A DNA stretch of 64,000 bases. Source: Epiperipatus broadwayi (taxonomy: Eukaryota; Onychophora; Udeonychophora; Euonychophora; Peripatidae). Shown here piece after piece: positions 50,240 to 61,210 of the stretch. The notes under the pieces were generated by a model. It did not search any database. It saw nothing but the letters and a program-made list of their open reading frames with translations, and was not told where the DNA came from. Positions within the stretch are counted from its first letter, which is position 1, and every line of letters begins with the position of its first letter. The stretch covers positions 4,850,972 to 4,914,971 of the forward strand of contig JAQFVV010006199.1 of NCBI GenBank assembly GCA_028023455.1. The letters are read 5' to 3'. A program made the position numbers and the translations under genes.

Positions 50240-53200
50240 TTACTCGACTAAGTCTACGCTAGCCCAGGATTCAATGTGTAGCCAGTCTGGTGCAAGAAGC
50301 CAGTCTCTATCACGAGTGCTTCTTAATAGTTTTAAGAAGGTGTTGCTGACATTGTTATCTGCCTGTCCAAAGATGTACTTGCACCTGGTGAGCCAGACTG
50401 AAAAAATGAGGAAAATGGATGTTCTGATGGTCAAAAAAATGCCTGTCTTGATGGCATTTTGAATGCAAAGCATGTTTCTATAGTCTATTGAAACTTTTTG
50501 GCGGATGAAAGTTCTGAGTGGGCTAAGAAATGGGCAGTCATGAAGGAGATGGGTAATGGTTTCTTCAGCTGTTGAGCAAAGCTGACACTGTGGGTTGAGG
50601 TTGGCAAAACCTCTCCTATAGACCAGGAAGTGACTTGTGGGTAGGGAGGAGAGGTTTAGTTTCAGGAGAAAATCTAAATGTTTGGATTCCAAAAACCATT
50701 TTTTAGATCTGAGAATTAGAAGTTTATTGTTTAGCCCCAGAGAGTTCATAGATGGAGTAAGGTTTGGGTATTTAAATTTGTAAATTTCCCAGTATGTTCT
50801 CTTTGATTCTAGGATGGTTTTCGATAGACCTATTGTCCCCGTTATATATATCCATAAATCTGACAACCATTTGCTGCAGAATGGTGGAGGTGTATCCGTT
50901 GGTGTTACTGGTATAAATGTGTCCTGATCAGGGTGCTCGTGATATATTGTCCTCATGACTCCAATTGCTTTTTGTAGGTAAACCGTGGAGACTGAATGAA
51001 GACCTAACCCATTTAGATCTTTGGGCATGTGTGCTTTTGATATACTTATAGCAACTACTTTGCCTTTCCATAAGAGCCTGGAACATAGTGAGTTTAATGC
51101 AGTTTCAAAAGTTTTGGTAAGCTTTATCATGGGAAGAAAGTAGTTCAATCTGGGAAAAATTAGCATGTTCAGTAGTGCAGCTTTTCCAGGCAATGACAGA
51201 GTGACCCTGGAAAGAGAGGTTACGATGTTACGAGTTTTCTCAAGGATAGCATTTTGTATCTCTTTTGACATGGCCAACCTCGACTTGAAAATGGGAAAAC
51301 CCAAGAACTTTTGAGGTCGAGATGTAAAAATGGATGGGATTATTTCCCCTGATGTGATCTTCCACATGGAAGATTTGTTATAGTTGATATGCAGGTTTAG
51401 TTTTTTAGGGTGTTTTTCAATGATACACAGGAGAGGCTGAAGATGTTTATGTTTTGGTAGGAAGATTGATACATCATCAACATAAGAGATGTGATGTACC
51501 TGGTGTTTCAATACCTGGAACTTTGCATTCGATTTCAGTAAGGAGAGGGTTAATATATGTGGTAAAACAGAGTGTAGCCAATGGGGATCCCTGAGGAACC
51601 GACAAATGAGGTCTGATTCCATCAGACAACCCCCATCTATTGAGGTAAAGCATGAGCGATTATAGAGCAGGTTTCCTATTATGTTTGTATATACTTCAGG
51701 AACTTGATATTCTTTTAGTGTTTGTAGTAATATTGATGGAATAACTGAATCGAATGCTGATGCGAAATCAAGTTGAATCACTAGTGTTTTTGTCTTTCTG
51801 CGCAACCTAATATGTTCAGTGATGAGCATGAAGCGTTGCACAGCGTCTAGTGTGGAGGCACCTTTCCAAGCAAATTGGTATTTGGAAATGTGAAGATAGA
51901 GCTGGTCTTGAATTCTGTCCTTCACAAGTGACTCGATTGTCTTGATTAAAAGAGGTATCATGGAGATGGGGTGGAGGTTTAAAAGACTGCAGGGATTTTC
52001 TTGTTTTTTTAGAAATGGGACTAAAGTGACCGGGTATATGTCTGGGATGTTCTGAAAGTCTCCCGATAGTACATCAACCACCCTGCGCACAATGGGGCCT
52101 GTGAACTGGATGAGATGAAGAAGCACAAATCTGGGAATTCCATGAAGTTCAGGATGTGTGCTTTCTGGATATGACTGCAATTTTGCAATTATGTGCCTCT
52201 CTGTGATATTGTGCTCAACATTATCACTAGATGCTTTCCAGGTTCTACCAGTTGCATAATTATTGTTCTGTAGTTTGTTAGTGAAGTGGTCATGTATTTT
52301 TTGAGCATTTCAGGACCACTGTATAAATTCTGATTAGTTTCTATCATGGTAGGGGTGGGCCATTTTGCAGCACCAAGTGCCCACCTGATATAGCTACTTG
52401 TTCTGTTTTGACGATTGGATAAGAAGATTTTGGATCTTTTAACAGATATATAGTGTGCTAGGACTTTCTGCTTCTCATGGTATTGTGTTTTTAATTCCAT
52501 AATATCCTGAGTGCTGATGTCTGTAGATGAGAGAGAGCTGAGTCTATTACTGATGGATTCTAGGTCTTTTAACTGCTGATTGGGACCTTTGGTCTTTCTT
52601 GTGTATGAATCTATTAGTGTGCTCAGTATTCCAACCAGTGATGACCAAGCTTGAAGTGGAGGTAGGGTGAGAACATTTATTTTATTTAGAAAAATGTATG
52701 CCTCCGAAAAAATCCACTCGGGAGTGTTGGTTTTATTTAATAACCGTATTGTGCGCAAATTGTTTGTGTGTATTGCTATGGAGGGGTCTATCTGGAGGTT
52801 GATTAGTAAAGCTAGGTGATCTGAAAAGGGTAAAAATTGCAGTTTGGCATCTAGGTTATAGTGAAGCTCAGGAGTATAATATAACAGGTCTATTAATGAT
52901 CTTTATTGAAGTGTACAAAAGGAGAAGGACTCGGGAGGAAAGAAACCCTCTCCACACAGAAGTACTCTGTTGATCAGGTGCAGGTATTTAGAGTTGAACT
53001 TATCATAGCTCATGTTGTAATCTCCAAAGAAAATGATCGGAGAGGCATCAGAGGAAAGAAGGGAGTTGATCTTGTAAATCACTAAGAGGGCAATGGTGGG
53101 ATCGTTTTTGATATATAGATATATTATATTGATAGAGTAGTTACCGATGGATAGGTTGGCAATCACTAGTTCTTTGCTGAGATATAATAATTTAAATTTG

Positions 53201-53445
53201 TTGAGATGGAGTTCTTATTTATGAGGATAGCAACACCGGATGATGCAGAGATGGAAGGCGCATAATGAAAAAAAACCATATTGTTGCATTAATTGACCTA
53301 TGTTGGGGTTTGACTGCAGATGTAGCTTGGTTTCAGAGAAGCACACAATGTGTAAATTCATTTTCTCCAGCCATCTCTTGACTGCCCATACCCAGTTAAG
53401 GGAATTGAGGCCCCTGACATTTATACCTCCAATTTTAAGCAGCAT
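50240..53445 (-). pseudogene. LINE ORF2: endonuclease plus reverse transcriptase, multiple frameshifts
   Basis: This is the second ORF of the 6-kb LINE. The order is an AP-type endonuclease from 53445 (GGINVRGLNS, FSETK, GDYNMSYDKF, then PFSDH before 52760), a linker, then reverse transcriptase from about 52180: LVPFLKKQENP, KYQFAWKGASTLDA, motif A LDFASAFDS and motif C YVDD. Motif B (VPQGSPLATLCF) sits in another frame between two compensating slips near 51633 and 51500. A C-terminal zinc motif is seen at CQLCSTAEETITHLLHDC. Other breaks are frameshifts near 53265 (a run of eight T), 53170 and 52245, and an in-frame stop near 52905. The protein would nick target DNA and prime reverse transcription. 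The C-terminal layout (LPGKAALLNMLIFPRLNYF, WKGK) recalls L1/Tx1-like elements, but I cannot place the clade firmly. As read it is not functional. Confidence 0.85.
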
Positions 53446-53483
53446 AACCGATTCGATGAGATTGTGTTAGCGTGTTACTTGGT

Positions 53484-55956
53484 TTATTCATTAGTGTGTT
53501 GATGTTCAGCATGGACTGTCAGCTCAACTGCCTTATGAGATTTTATGTTCTGTCTCTGTGTGCCTGGACTTCCTGCTCTAGATGGTAATGTCAATTGTTT
53601 ATCTGTTTTTTTGAACTCATTTACTTGGGAGGTAGCGTTCGTCTGATTATTTGTGATTGTTGTAAGTTCCATTAAGCTGCTATCTTGATTGGATTGTGTT
53701 TCCATTGTTTTGGTTCTCTTTTCTTTTTTTCTTCTCAGGTGAGACACTTTATGTGACATGTTCTGAGTATGGTTTGGTTCTATATCTGAGTCTGCGTGGA
53801 ATAACTTGTTTCTTCCAGATTTGAGCTTGAAGATTCAAGCGACTTTCTTTTGTTTTTTGAGACGGTTAATTCCGTGTCAGTTGTTTGAGAGGCAGGATTT
53901 GTTGGATGTTCCTTGTACGCAGTGTTTTGAGGTTGAGGTCCCTCTTTAGAGTTAGTTGAGGCAATAATATTAAGTGGGTGCTGAGATATATGATTGGTTT
54001 CAATGTGTTGTGTTACAACACTGTTGTCTTGAAGATTGAGCTGGGTTTTCCCTAAAACTTCTTGTTCATTCGTGTTGACTACATCCATTTGTGCTTCATT
54101 TGTTATGTGCTCTATTTGATGAGCATTCCTATTATAACTGGAGTGATGTGAATATTGTGAATTTTGAGTGGATGTATTACATTTGTGGTTTCTTGTTTTG
54201 TTATTGTTGCATATCTCGCATATTCTCTTTGGGCATGCTTTAAATAGGTGAGTGCGATCTCCACAGCTAAAGCATTGAGGTTGCACTCCATGGATGGAAA
54301 TGTAGAGTGGACATTTCTTTTCCTCTAGTGTGGATGGAATGTCAAGAGGAGTGTATCCTTTGGGTAATTTGATTGTGAATGCCACAATGTTTGAGGGAAG
54401 TTCAATGTCTGCTCTTTTTTCATTTAGATATTTAAAGCTGGTGATAACTCCGTATTTGGATAATAGCCTTTGTAGATCGAGTTCTGCAAAGTTAACATAA
54501 CAATTGCGAACCAACCCATATGCAATTCTGGTCGATTCATTTCTATTTTGACTAAATATCTTTGATTCAGAAAAAGTTGGTTCCGTTTGAAGATTTCTTT
54601 CTGGAGCAGGTTGTGAAACTCAACAATAAAATATCGTCGGTTAGGGTGATGATAAACTCTTTTCACAGCCTCTCCTAGTTGTTGGTTTTTTACCAGTTCA
54701 AAGAATTCATCTATTGGAAATGTAAACAAATTACAATTGTCGTTTGTTGTGCTGAGGATCAATGTGTTGTCATTATGGTAGTTCAGAAACGAATTAAGGA
54801 GTAATGGTGGAATTCTTGAGTTGAATTCCTGATTGATGGTTTCATAGTTGTTTAGCGGTTCTTGTAAGCATAGCTGTTTAAGCTGTGATTTGATCTGTTC
54901 ATTAATTGGTGTGCTAATTTCATCCTCTACAAAGTCAAGAATGTTATGATGTTGAGTTTGATCATTTGAAATTATCTTCTGAGAGTTGGATAACCTGTCA
55001 CTGAGTGCTGAAGCATAACTTTTGACAATTGTTTGGTTAGAGACCATCGCCTCGGTTTGCAATTGAGAGTGCATTGATGTCTTTTGATTCGCGTCTGTAC
55101 TGATGTTAAACTGACTGTTTTTGTCCTTATTATTGGTGTTATTAGCTTTATTATTTGAGTTTAGGCTAGGAAAAACTGATTTGTATATATTTTGTGCAAT
55201 TTGTAATTCTATTGCTCGGTTCTGGTTTTTCGATTTAATGTGGTTCATATCGAAATTTTCGTTGTTTGATTCAGAATATAAATTTTGGTGATTATGTTGT
55301 TGTGATGGCTTATTTCCAACAGACTGTGGGTGGGACCATGTTATATTACTTGGTTCTGGATTATTGTACTCCAAAAGATGATCTAAATTGGTATTTTGGC
55401 CCAGAACATTTTCGTTACGGTGATCGGAGGCTGCTTCCGGTACAGCGCCACCGGCACTATTAGAAATTCTACAGTTGCTCGTAACGATTTTCTGAACTCG
55501 GTTTTCTGTTTGTGGTAAATTATTTTTGGTGATTATATTTTGTTTTTGATTGTTTTTATTTATATTGTCATGGGCTGGAATAAATTTAACGTTTTCAAGG
55601 TGGCCGGAGTTTATTTCTGATTTTTTAATATTTACGGATAAATCGGTAATAGTGGTAGATTTATTTGAATTTTCTATCGCTTTATTTGAATTTTCAATCA
55701 CTTCAATTGTTTGTTCATAATCCATTGAGGTTTCTTCTTGCTTTTTTGAACTATTACTTGTAGTTTTGGGATTGACTAAACCAGTTTTATCATTACCAAA
55801 TGATTTATGGTGCATATATTTGTTTTCCACTTTATCTAGATGAAGGCTTGTAGCAAGCTTAGCCAGGGATTTATTAATGTTACTGTCACTATGTGATCTA
55901 GTAATCGGACATGCATTGTAACTTTCATTTCCTAATAATTTGGAAGCGCTACTCAT
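53484..55956 (-). pseudogene. LINE ORF1 (CCHC zinc-knuckle nucleic-acid-binding protein), frameshifted
   Basis: This is the first ORF of the 6-kb LINE. The likely start is MSSASKLLGNESYNAC at 55956. An in-frame extension to 56070 exists but lacks LINE character. The first two-thirds is a low-complexity Asn/Ser/Thr/Gln-rich region. The frame then slips at about 54530: the ending IEMNRPELHMG is replaced by a frame reading AYGLVRNCYVNFAELDLQ, which runs to 53780. This second part holds a zinc knuckle region, CFSCGDRTHLFKACPKRICE, followed by more Cys/His (ICNNNKTRNHKC), as in gag-like ORF1 proteins of two-ORF LINEs. A further segment, MSHKVSHLRRKKEKR to AEHQHTNE (53759-53484), continues in another frame and may be the original C-terminus. 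ORF1 proteins of this kind bind the element RNA. This copy is broken by at least one frameshift. Confidence 0.7.
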
Positions 55957-56117
55957 TTTGTAAATTTTGGAGGTTAAATACAAAAAATAGTAGCTTACCT
56001 TAACTGCTCCCCAGCTCAGAATAAAATCAAATCTTTGTAATAATATGAATTTTGGTATTTTTTTAAACAAGCAGATGTGAAGTTGAGTAACTCATTTGAC
56101 GCCATTAGACCACCTCT

Positions 56118-56138
56118 ATATATTTAAAAGTTTTTTTT
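56118..56138. repeat. LINE target-site duplication, right copy
   Basis: This is the right copy of the 21-bp duplication. The base before it (56117) differs from the base before the left copy, which fixes the 5' end of the LINE. Confidence 0.8.
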
Positions 56139-58119
56139 AAAAAAATCACTTCTTGTTAAAATTTGCTAGTTCTTCAAAGAAAACAATTTATTTAATAATA
56201 TTAATATAAATTATATATCATAAATATATATGTACACTCAGATTTTTTAATGTCATTACAATTAAGGTGAAATTTATTAACAGGTATAGTTTGATATTAA
56301 TTGAACAATTATTAATTAAGTAATTATTTTTTATTCTATTTTACTTAATTCAAATTATCATATTGAGTATTTGAATAAAGAAATGAAAGTTGCTTAAAAC
56401 TTGACCACATATTATTAAAAATTATTTTAATTTTACTGGACAATTTTACTATTTTCTCTTTTATTTAATTTATTTATATATAACTTAATGGACTGTCCCC
56501 AAAAGCTAATATATTATTATTTTGTTTTTATATAATATGTTTAGCAAGCTTGAGAATCAGAGTGTGGTTGTATAATAATTTGCAGTGAAAATGGCACCTA
56601 TATTAAATTTAAAGTCAGTAGATTGTAACAACAAAGTCTATCTGTAAAGTAGATAGACAATGTATGGATATTTTTAAAGACTAATTTAAATAAGAGTGAT
56701 ACTAATGTTTCCATAGATTAAATACTTGTTCTCACAAATATTAATATTTAAGTATTCCTTATATAATGATGGTCACAATAAAAAAAAATATTTTATTTGC
56801 TTTACAGAAATACTGATATTTTAAAACAAAATTTAATTTAATAAAGGGACTATTTGAGTAATTCATCACTCTAAAATATTACATATTATTCAGAACCAAT
56901 ATATTTTCATTTGTCAATAAATACTTATTTACCAACCTACTTATTTATCTATCTGTATAACTACCTTATATTAAGAAGAAAAGGGTTATATTAGCTTTTG
57001 TTATTTACCGTTTTTTCAGTAAAACATTTATATAAACACTGGAGTGATATACTTTCATACATTATTTACAACTATGTACTGATTTCATGGTTTGCTAGAT
57101 TATCTTGAAAGTACAAAACAAATTCATTTATATTTCTTTTAGACTTTCGAAAAATCTGACAAGAGACATTAATTTAGGGAAAACATTTGATCATACACCA
57201 TAAAACAGCATATCTAAAAATTAAATTTCAAAAGGTAAAATTAATCTAAACACTAAAACTCTTCAGCTTAAATAACTAAATATCCAATATATAAAGACAA
57301 ATTAAATATAGTTCTTATAACTATATGTAATAATTTTAATAATGAAGTTTCAAAAGACTATCAATTAACATTTAACTATACCTATCAAAACATTTTAATA
57401 CCAGAAAAAAATAACTATAAATAAAAGAAAAAATCACATCTATTTATAACTGTTTAATTATCTAATATTTTATAAAACGATTTCATTTATTACAATCTAT
57501 TTAAAAATTTTATGTAATTGGGAAAAGATACATTTTATTTTCTGTTTATTGGTAGTTATTATTATTAGTGTTGAGAGACATCGGGATGAATTGTTCAATC
57601 CCAGTCTGTATCAAACTAATGTACTAAATTTATTTGCAAAATGACTTGAGGATGTAGTATGTCTTTGATTACTGGATAATTAAACTTTTCAAATTACTTT
57701 AAAATATCGCACCTCTAAATAATGTCAGAATTACTGTCCAAGCAAAAATTTATTATAATTTCCATAGTTAATCTCAGTTTTAAAAAGGAAGTAATTCTAA
57801 TAACTGATATTAAACATTAATAAAGATGAATTCTTAAATTAAAATTAGAAACACACAAAGCTTATTTTAATACTGTTAATTTTTTAATTTTACAATCTAA
57901 AATTAAAGAGTACTTATTTTAAATCCTTTGTGAAAAACTAATAAAAGTTATATGTAAAAATATCAATGAGTGCAAAGCTAACAATATGTACTCATATTAA
58001 TGATAAGCCTTCAATCTTCTGGTTAACTCAATACTTCTATAGTAATCAGAATACAAGGTAAGGCAACATGACTGTAAAATGATTACTGAAAAAATTTATA
58101 GTCAACTAAATAGGTAAAA

Positions 58120-58390
58120 AGTAAGCTGCTAGAGGGTTGCTTTGGATCCTAAGATCTATGTGCAGTGCCCTGGATTCCAAGACTCCTCAGTCATGAGGGC
58201 CATAAGTTAGAAACTAGTCAGGGGATATTGGATGAATAGGCACTATATAAAGATTTTATGCACAAATCTTCTTGCATCCATTGATTACTGGGGTATTCAC
58301 TAGGTGGTGCTGCTCTATAAAGAAATAGCTACTGTGGTTAACATCCTGTGTAAACATATTTCAGTGGTGATCATATAATGTTTTGATGGT
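58120..58390. repeat. Diverged fragment of the 29.9-kb satellite family (inverted orientation)
   Basis: GCTGCTAGAGGGTTGC, GGATCCTAAGATCTA, GGGGATATTGGATGAATAGG and CATCCATTGATTACT match the inverted unit at 30643-31087 with many changes. Confidence 0.8.
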
Positions 58391-58779
58391 TTCAAAATGT
58401 TTTCACATCCATTCTTTTATTTAAACATTGTATTACTTCAGCTGAAAGTTTCCTGATTAATTGCTGCTTTTTATGCTAGCTATTTTACTTGTAGTTTTTA
58501 GTAGAGTAGAAGTTATCTTCTTACTGATTTCAGTTACAATTTGAACATGTTCAGAGTTTATCAATATTTTAAATAATCCATAACTTCTTAATTTAAATTC
58601 ATTGCATTGTTTCAGAACTTTAGCAAAATCAACTGTTAATACTATCTTTTAAAATATTTTTTTTCTATAATTTTTACATTAACACATATATCTCATTTTA
58701 TCATTTGATGATCACTCATTGTGTTGAATTTATTAAGAAAATTGCAAGCTTGTAATACATATTTCCAAGTAGTTAAAAT

Positions 58780-59240
58780 ATAAAGGCAAAACTCTCCATA
58801 CAGTAGTGCCATCCTGTGCCAAACAGAGTAATCAATGGATACCATAAGGCTTGTGCATAAAATCCCTATCTAGTATCTACTCATCCAATATCCCCAGACT
58901 AATTTCTGGCTTGTGGCCATCATCAGTGAGGAGCCTTGGATCTGAGAGCACTGCACCTAGATCTTAGGATCTAATGCAACCCTCCAGAAACCACCTTTTA
59001 ACTTTACTTTTCTACAAAACTATGAGAATGAAATTGAAAACATTGTTAATATCTTCAATATAAGCTCAATAGCTTATATAGTCATATGGGTCTGAACTCA
59101 ATTCAGCTCCCATACATTTTGGTGTCTTTGGCTCTTAAACAACCATAGCCACCACTATCCTATTAGGCAGGATTAGTGTTAAACCACTAAACATCACAAC
59201 AATTATGTGGTAGTATAGAGAAGGGAATCATGTGATAGTT
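58780..59240. repeat. Full unit of the 29.9-kb satellite family (direct orientation)
   Basis: From TAAAGGCAAAACTC through GGCCATCATCAGTGAGGAGC, CATATGGGTCTGAACTC and CATAGCCACCACTATCCTA to ACATCACAACAATTATGTG, this is one complete copy closely similar to 29889-30347. Confidence 0.85.
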
Positions 59241-60293
59241 AACATATAATTTAAACATTCCTGCACATGAATTATATGTCCATTTTTGTTTGGAATTTTT
59301 CTTAAAGAAAAAAAAATGTATAATTGATTTTATTTTAAAAATGTTCTACAAATTCCACAAGACTATGACCTCTCTTATTTATGTTATTGTGACCAAATTT
59401 ATCTACATCACATTATTCTTTAAATCATTTTCCATTCATGGCATTGAAGTCTCTCTTGAATATTTTGAAATAGTTGTCTACTCTGACTAAAAACACTTCC
59501 TAAATCTATTTAAAAATTCTTTACTTCATCATCACAATTAATGCACTTGATATCTTCTATTTAGTTGATTAAACAATCTTCCTACACTGTCTGATAAATC
59601 TCCACAATGTCATTTCATTTTTGTCTATAATAGATCAGTGTACCACTGCTTCTGATAGCTATACTTTTATATTAAATTTTATTCCCTTTTTTACTCAATT
59701 TTCTTTACACCTATTCTTTGATATTTATCTATATTTATTTAAAAGTAGACACATATTTTTTTAATTTATGTAATCTTTTTTTGTATTTGAAAGAAATCTG
59801 CAACTTTAGATTATTAAATAAAATCTGTAATAAATTATATTATGAATCTGTAACTAAAGTTGTCTTAATAACCATTTCTTTGACTATGCACTGATACTTT
59901 GGCAGTTGAACTTACACCACTTGAGAAAAAGCATCATAATTTAGATTTGTCTGTTATAATAGCAAAGAATTAAAAAATATCATTCACATACTCATGTAAT
60001 CTGCTTTCAAAGAAACTCAACTGATGATTAAGTTAACAGCTATCAAGCATAGTGTCCTTGCTTACAAAGTCAATAAACTCACCACTTTGGCTGATGAATT
60101 CGTGGCTCAAAGAAAACATAAGAAATAAATGTTTAAGATTTTGCCCTGCTCTTTTTCTTTAACGATTCAAAGAATTAGTATTTTTTAAATTAATAGCAAA
60201 GTATTCCTGCAGTCACCCCTACACCCATAAAACTATATAGGATTATATTTTACTATGTATCTAGATATTTTATAAATCGTATTTTCAGGAACA

Positions 60294-60421
60294 ACAGTGT
60301 TTAATAAAATAAAATTAAAATTAAACACCAATGTTTCAATAAGACAACTCTTGACATCAACTGTCGTTATCTTGTCTAAACATTGGTGTTTTAATTTTAA
60401 TTTTATTTTATTAAATACTGT
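60294..60421. repeat. 128-bp hairpin (MITE-like) in the P450 intron
   Basis: Arms of about 43 bp at 60294-60336 and 60378-60421 are inverted copies: TTTAATAAAATAAAATTAAA with ACACCAATGTTT in one, and its complement in the other. The loop also contains TCAACTGTCG and TCTTGACATCAA. It starts 171 bp downstream of the donor site of the exon at 60592 in transcript terms. A small ORF at 60297 is a by-product. Confidence 0.7.
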
Positions 60422-60591
60422 TTCTTCTGAAATATATGCCTGTAAAAACTTTCATATATATATAATTAGAATATTGTAAAAAGTTATTTTACAAAAATTC
60501 TACGGGATTATGACAGTTTTATTTCATTTCTCAATTCCTTTTTTCCCTTTCTTTTTTTTTTTTTTTGTTTTTTTGCCTTATGTATACTTAC

Positions 60592-61107
60592 CAGTAAATG
60601 CGGTGTTACTGATGTTTTTATTTTGATCCATAAGTTTTCTTTCTATAAAAACATCAATATAATCTCTTTTATTGTTTTTATCAAATGATTTTTCATGTTC
60701 TTTAATAAATTCAAAAATATATGATTTAATACTATCAATACATTCAATGTATTGTTTCCAACTTTTTAGAAAGAATCGCAGTGGAGGTAAAAAATTGACT
60801 GGATTAGTTACTTTAAAACCATCTATAATAATCTCAATATGTTTTAGCACAGTTTCATAAATCTTGTCATCATACTCCAACCTTTTATTGCAAGTCAAAG
60901 ATAAAATAATATTACCAGATGATTTATAAAATAATAATTGTGGATTGAATGATTGACCATTTTGTTTATTTATTTCTTCAATTATAAAATGTGCTTCTTG
61001 ATTGATTCTTCTTTCCAAACTTGCTTTACCAAATCCAAAGTCTCTCAAGGTTGATAGTACAAATCGTCTCTGCTCTTTCCAAACATCTCCACTTGAAAAT
61101 ATTATAC
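60592..61107 (-). CDS. Cytochrome P450 (CYP2 clan), internal exon: C-helix to mid-protein
   Basis: This is an internal exon of a microsomal-type P450, a heme monooxygenase that oxidises small lipophilic substrates with electrons from P450 reductase. Read on the minus strand it begins G-I-I-F-S-S-G-D-V-W-K-E-Q-R-R-F, which carries the C-helix WxxxR motif. LRDFGFGKASLE follows, typical of CYP2-clan proteins, and then about 130 less conserved residues ending NISNTAFT. The acceptor is TTATATTAG before 61107. The donor is ACTG|GTAAGT after 60592. The exon is 516 bp and starts and ends in phase 1. Its last G joins the AT at the start of the exon at 38436 to make Asp, giving AFT-D-QQL in frame. The first in-frame methionine is irrelevant because this is not the start exon. 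N-terminal exons are not in the window. Family assignment is from recognised motifs; the substrate is unknown. Confidence 0.88.
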
Positions 61108-61210
61108 CTAATATAAATAGAATAACCAGTAATGTAACAACTAAAAGGAAAATTGAAGCAATATTAAGTATATAAATCTCAATCTATAATATTTTCTTTT
61201 ATATATATAT

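Larger units (their letters stand above)
50099..56117 (-). mobile_element. Near full-length two-ORF LINE with 21-bp target-site duplications
   Basis: The element reads right to left: a 5' untranslated region from 56117 (AGAGGTGGTCTAATGGCGTC), then ORF1, ORF2, a short 3' region and a terminal poly(A) seen as the T-run at 50091-50106. A perfect 21-bp direct repeat (ATATATTTAAAAG followed by eight T) flanks it at 50078-50098 and 56118-56138. The exact left boundary is ambiguous within the T-run. The 6.0-kb length, both ORFs and the long duplication show a complete target-primed insertion. It lies in the P450 intron in the same orientation as the gene. It has no promoter that I can identify. Confidence 0.88.
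56139..60293. other. AT-rich intronic sequence with satellite fragments
   Basis: Apart from the two satellite units at 58120-58390 and 58780-59240, no gene or element was recognised. Confidence 0.65.
38437..60591 (-). other. 22-kb intron of the P450 gene
   Basis: The interval lies between two P450 exons with matched phase-1 splice sites (GTAAGT at its start and TTTGTTTAG at its end on the minus strand). It is filled with transposable elements, annotated separately: a hAT-like element, a piggyBac-like candidate, a palindrome, an RTE fragment, a 6-kb LINE in the same orientation as the gene, and satellite fragments. No other host exon was recognised in it. That the two exons belong to one transcript is inferred from phase, strand, order and the continuous P450 domain order. 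Confidence 0.75.
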
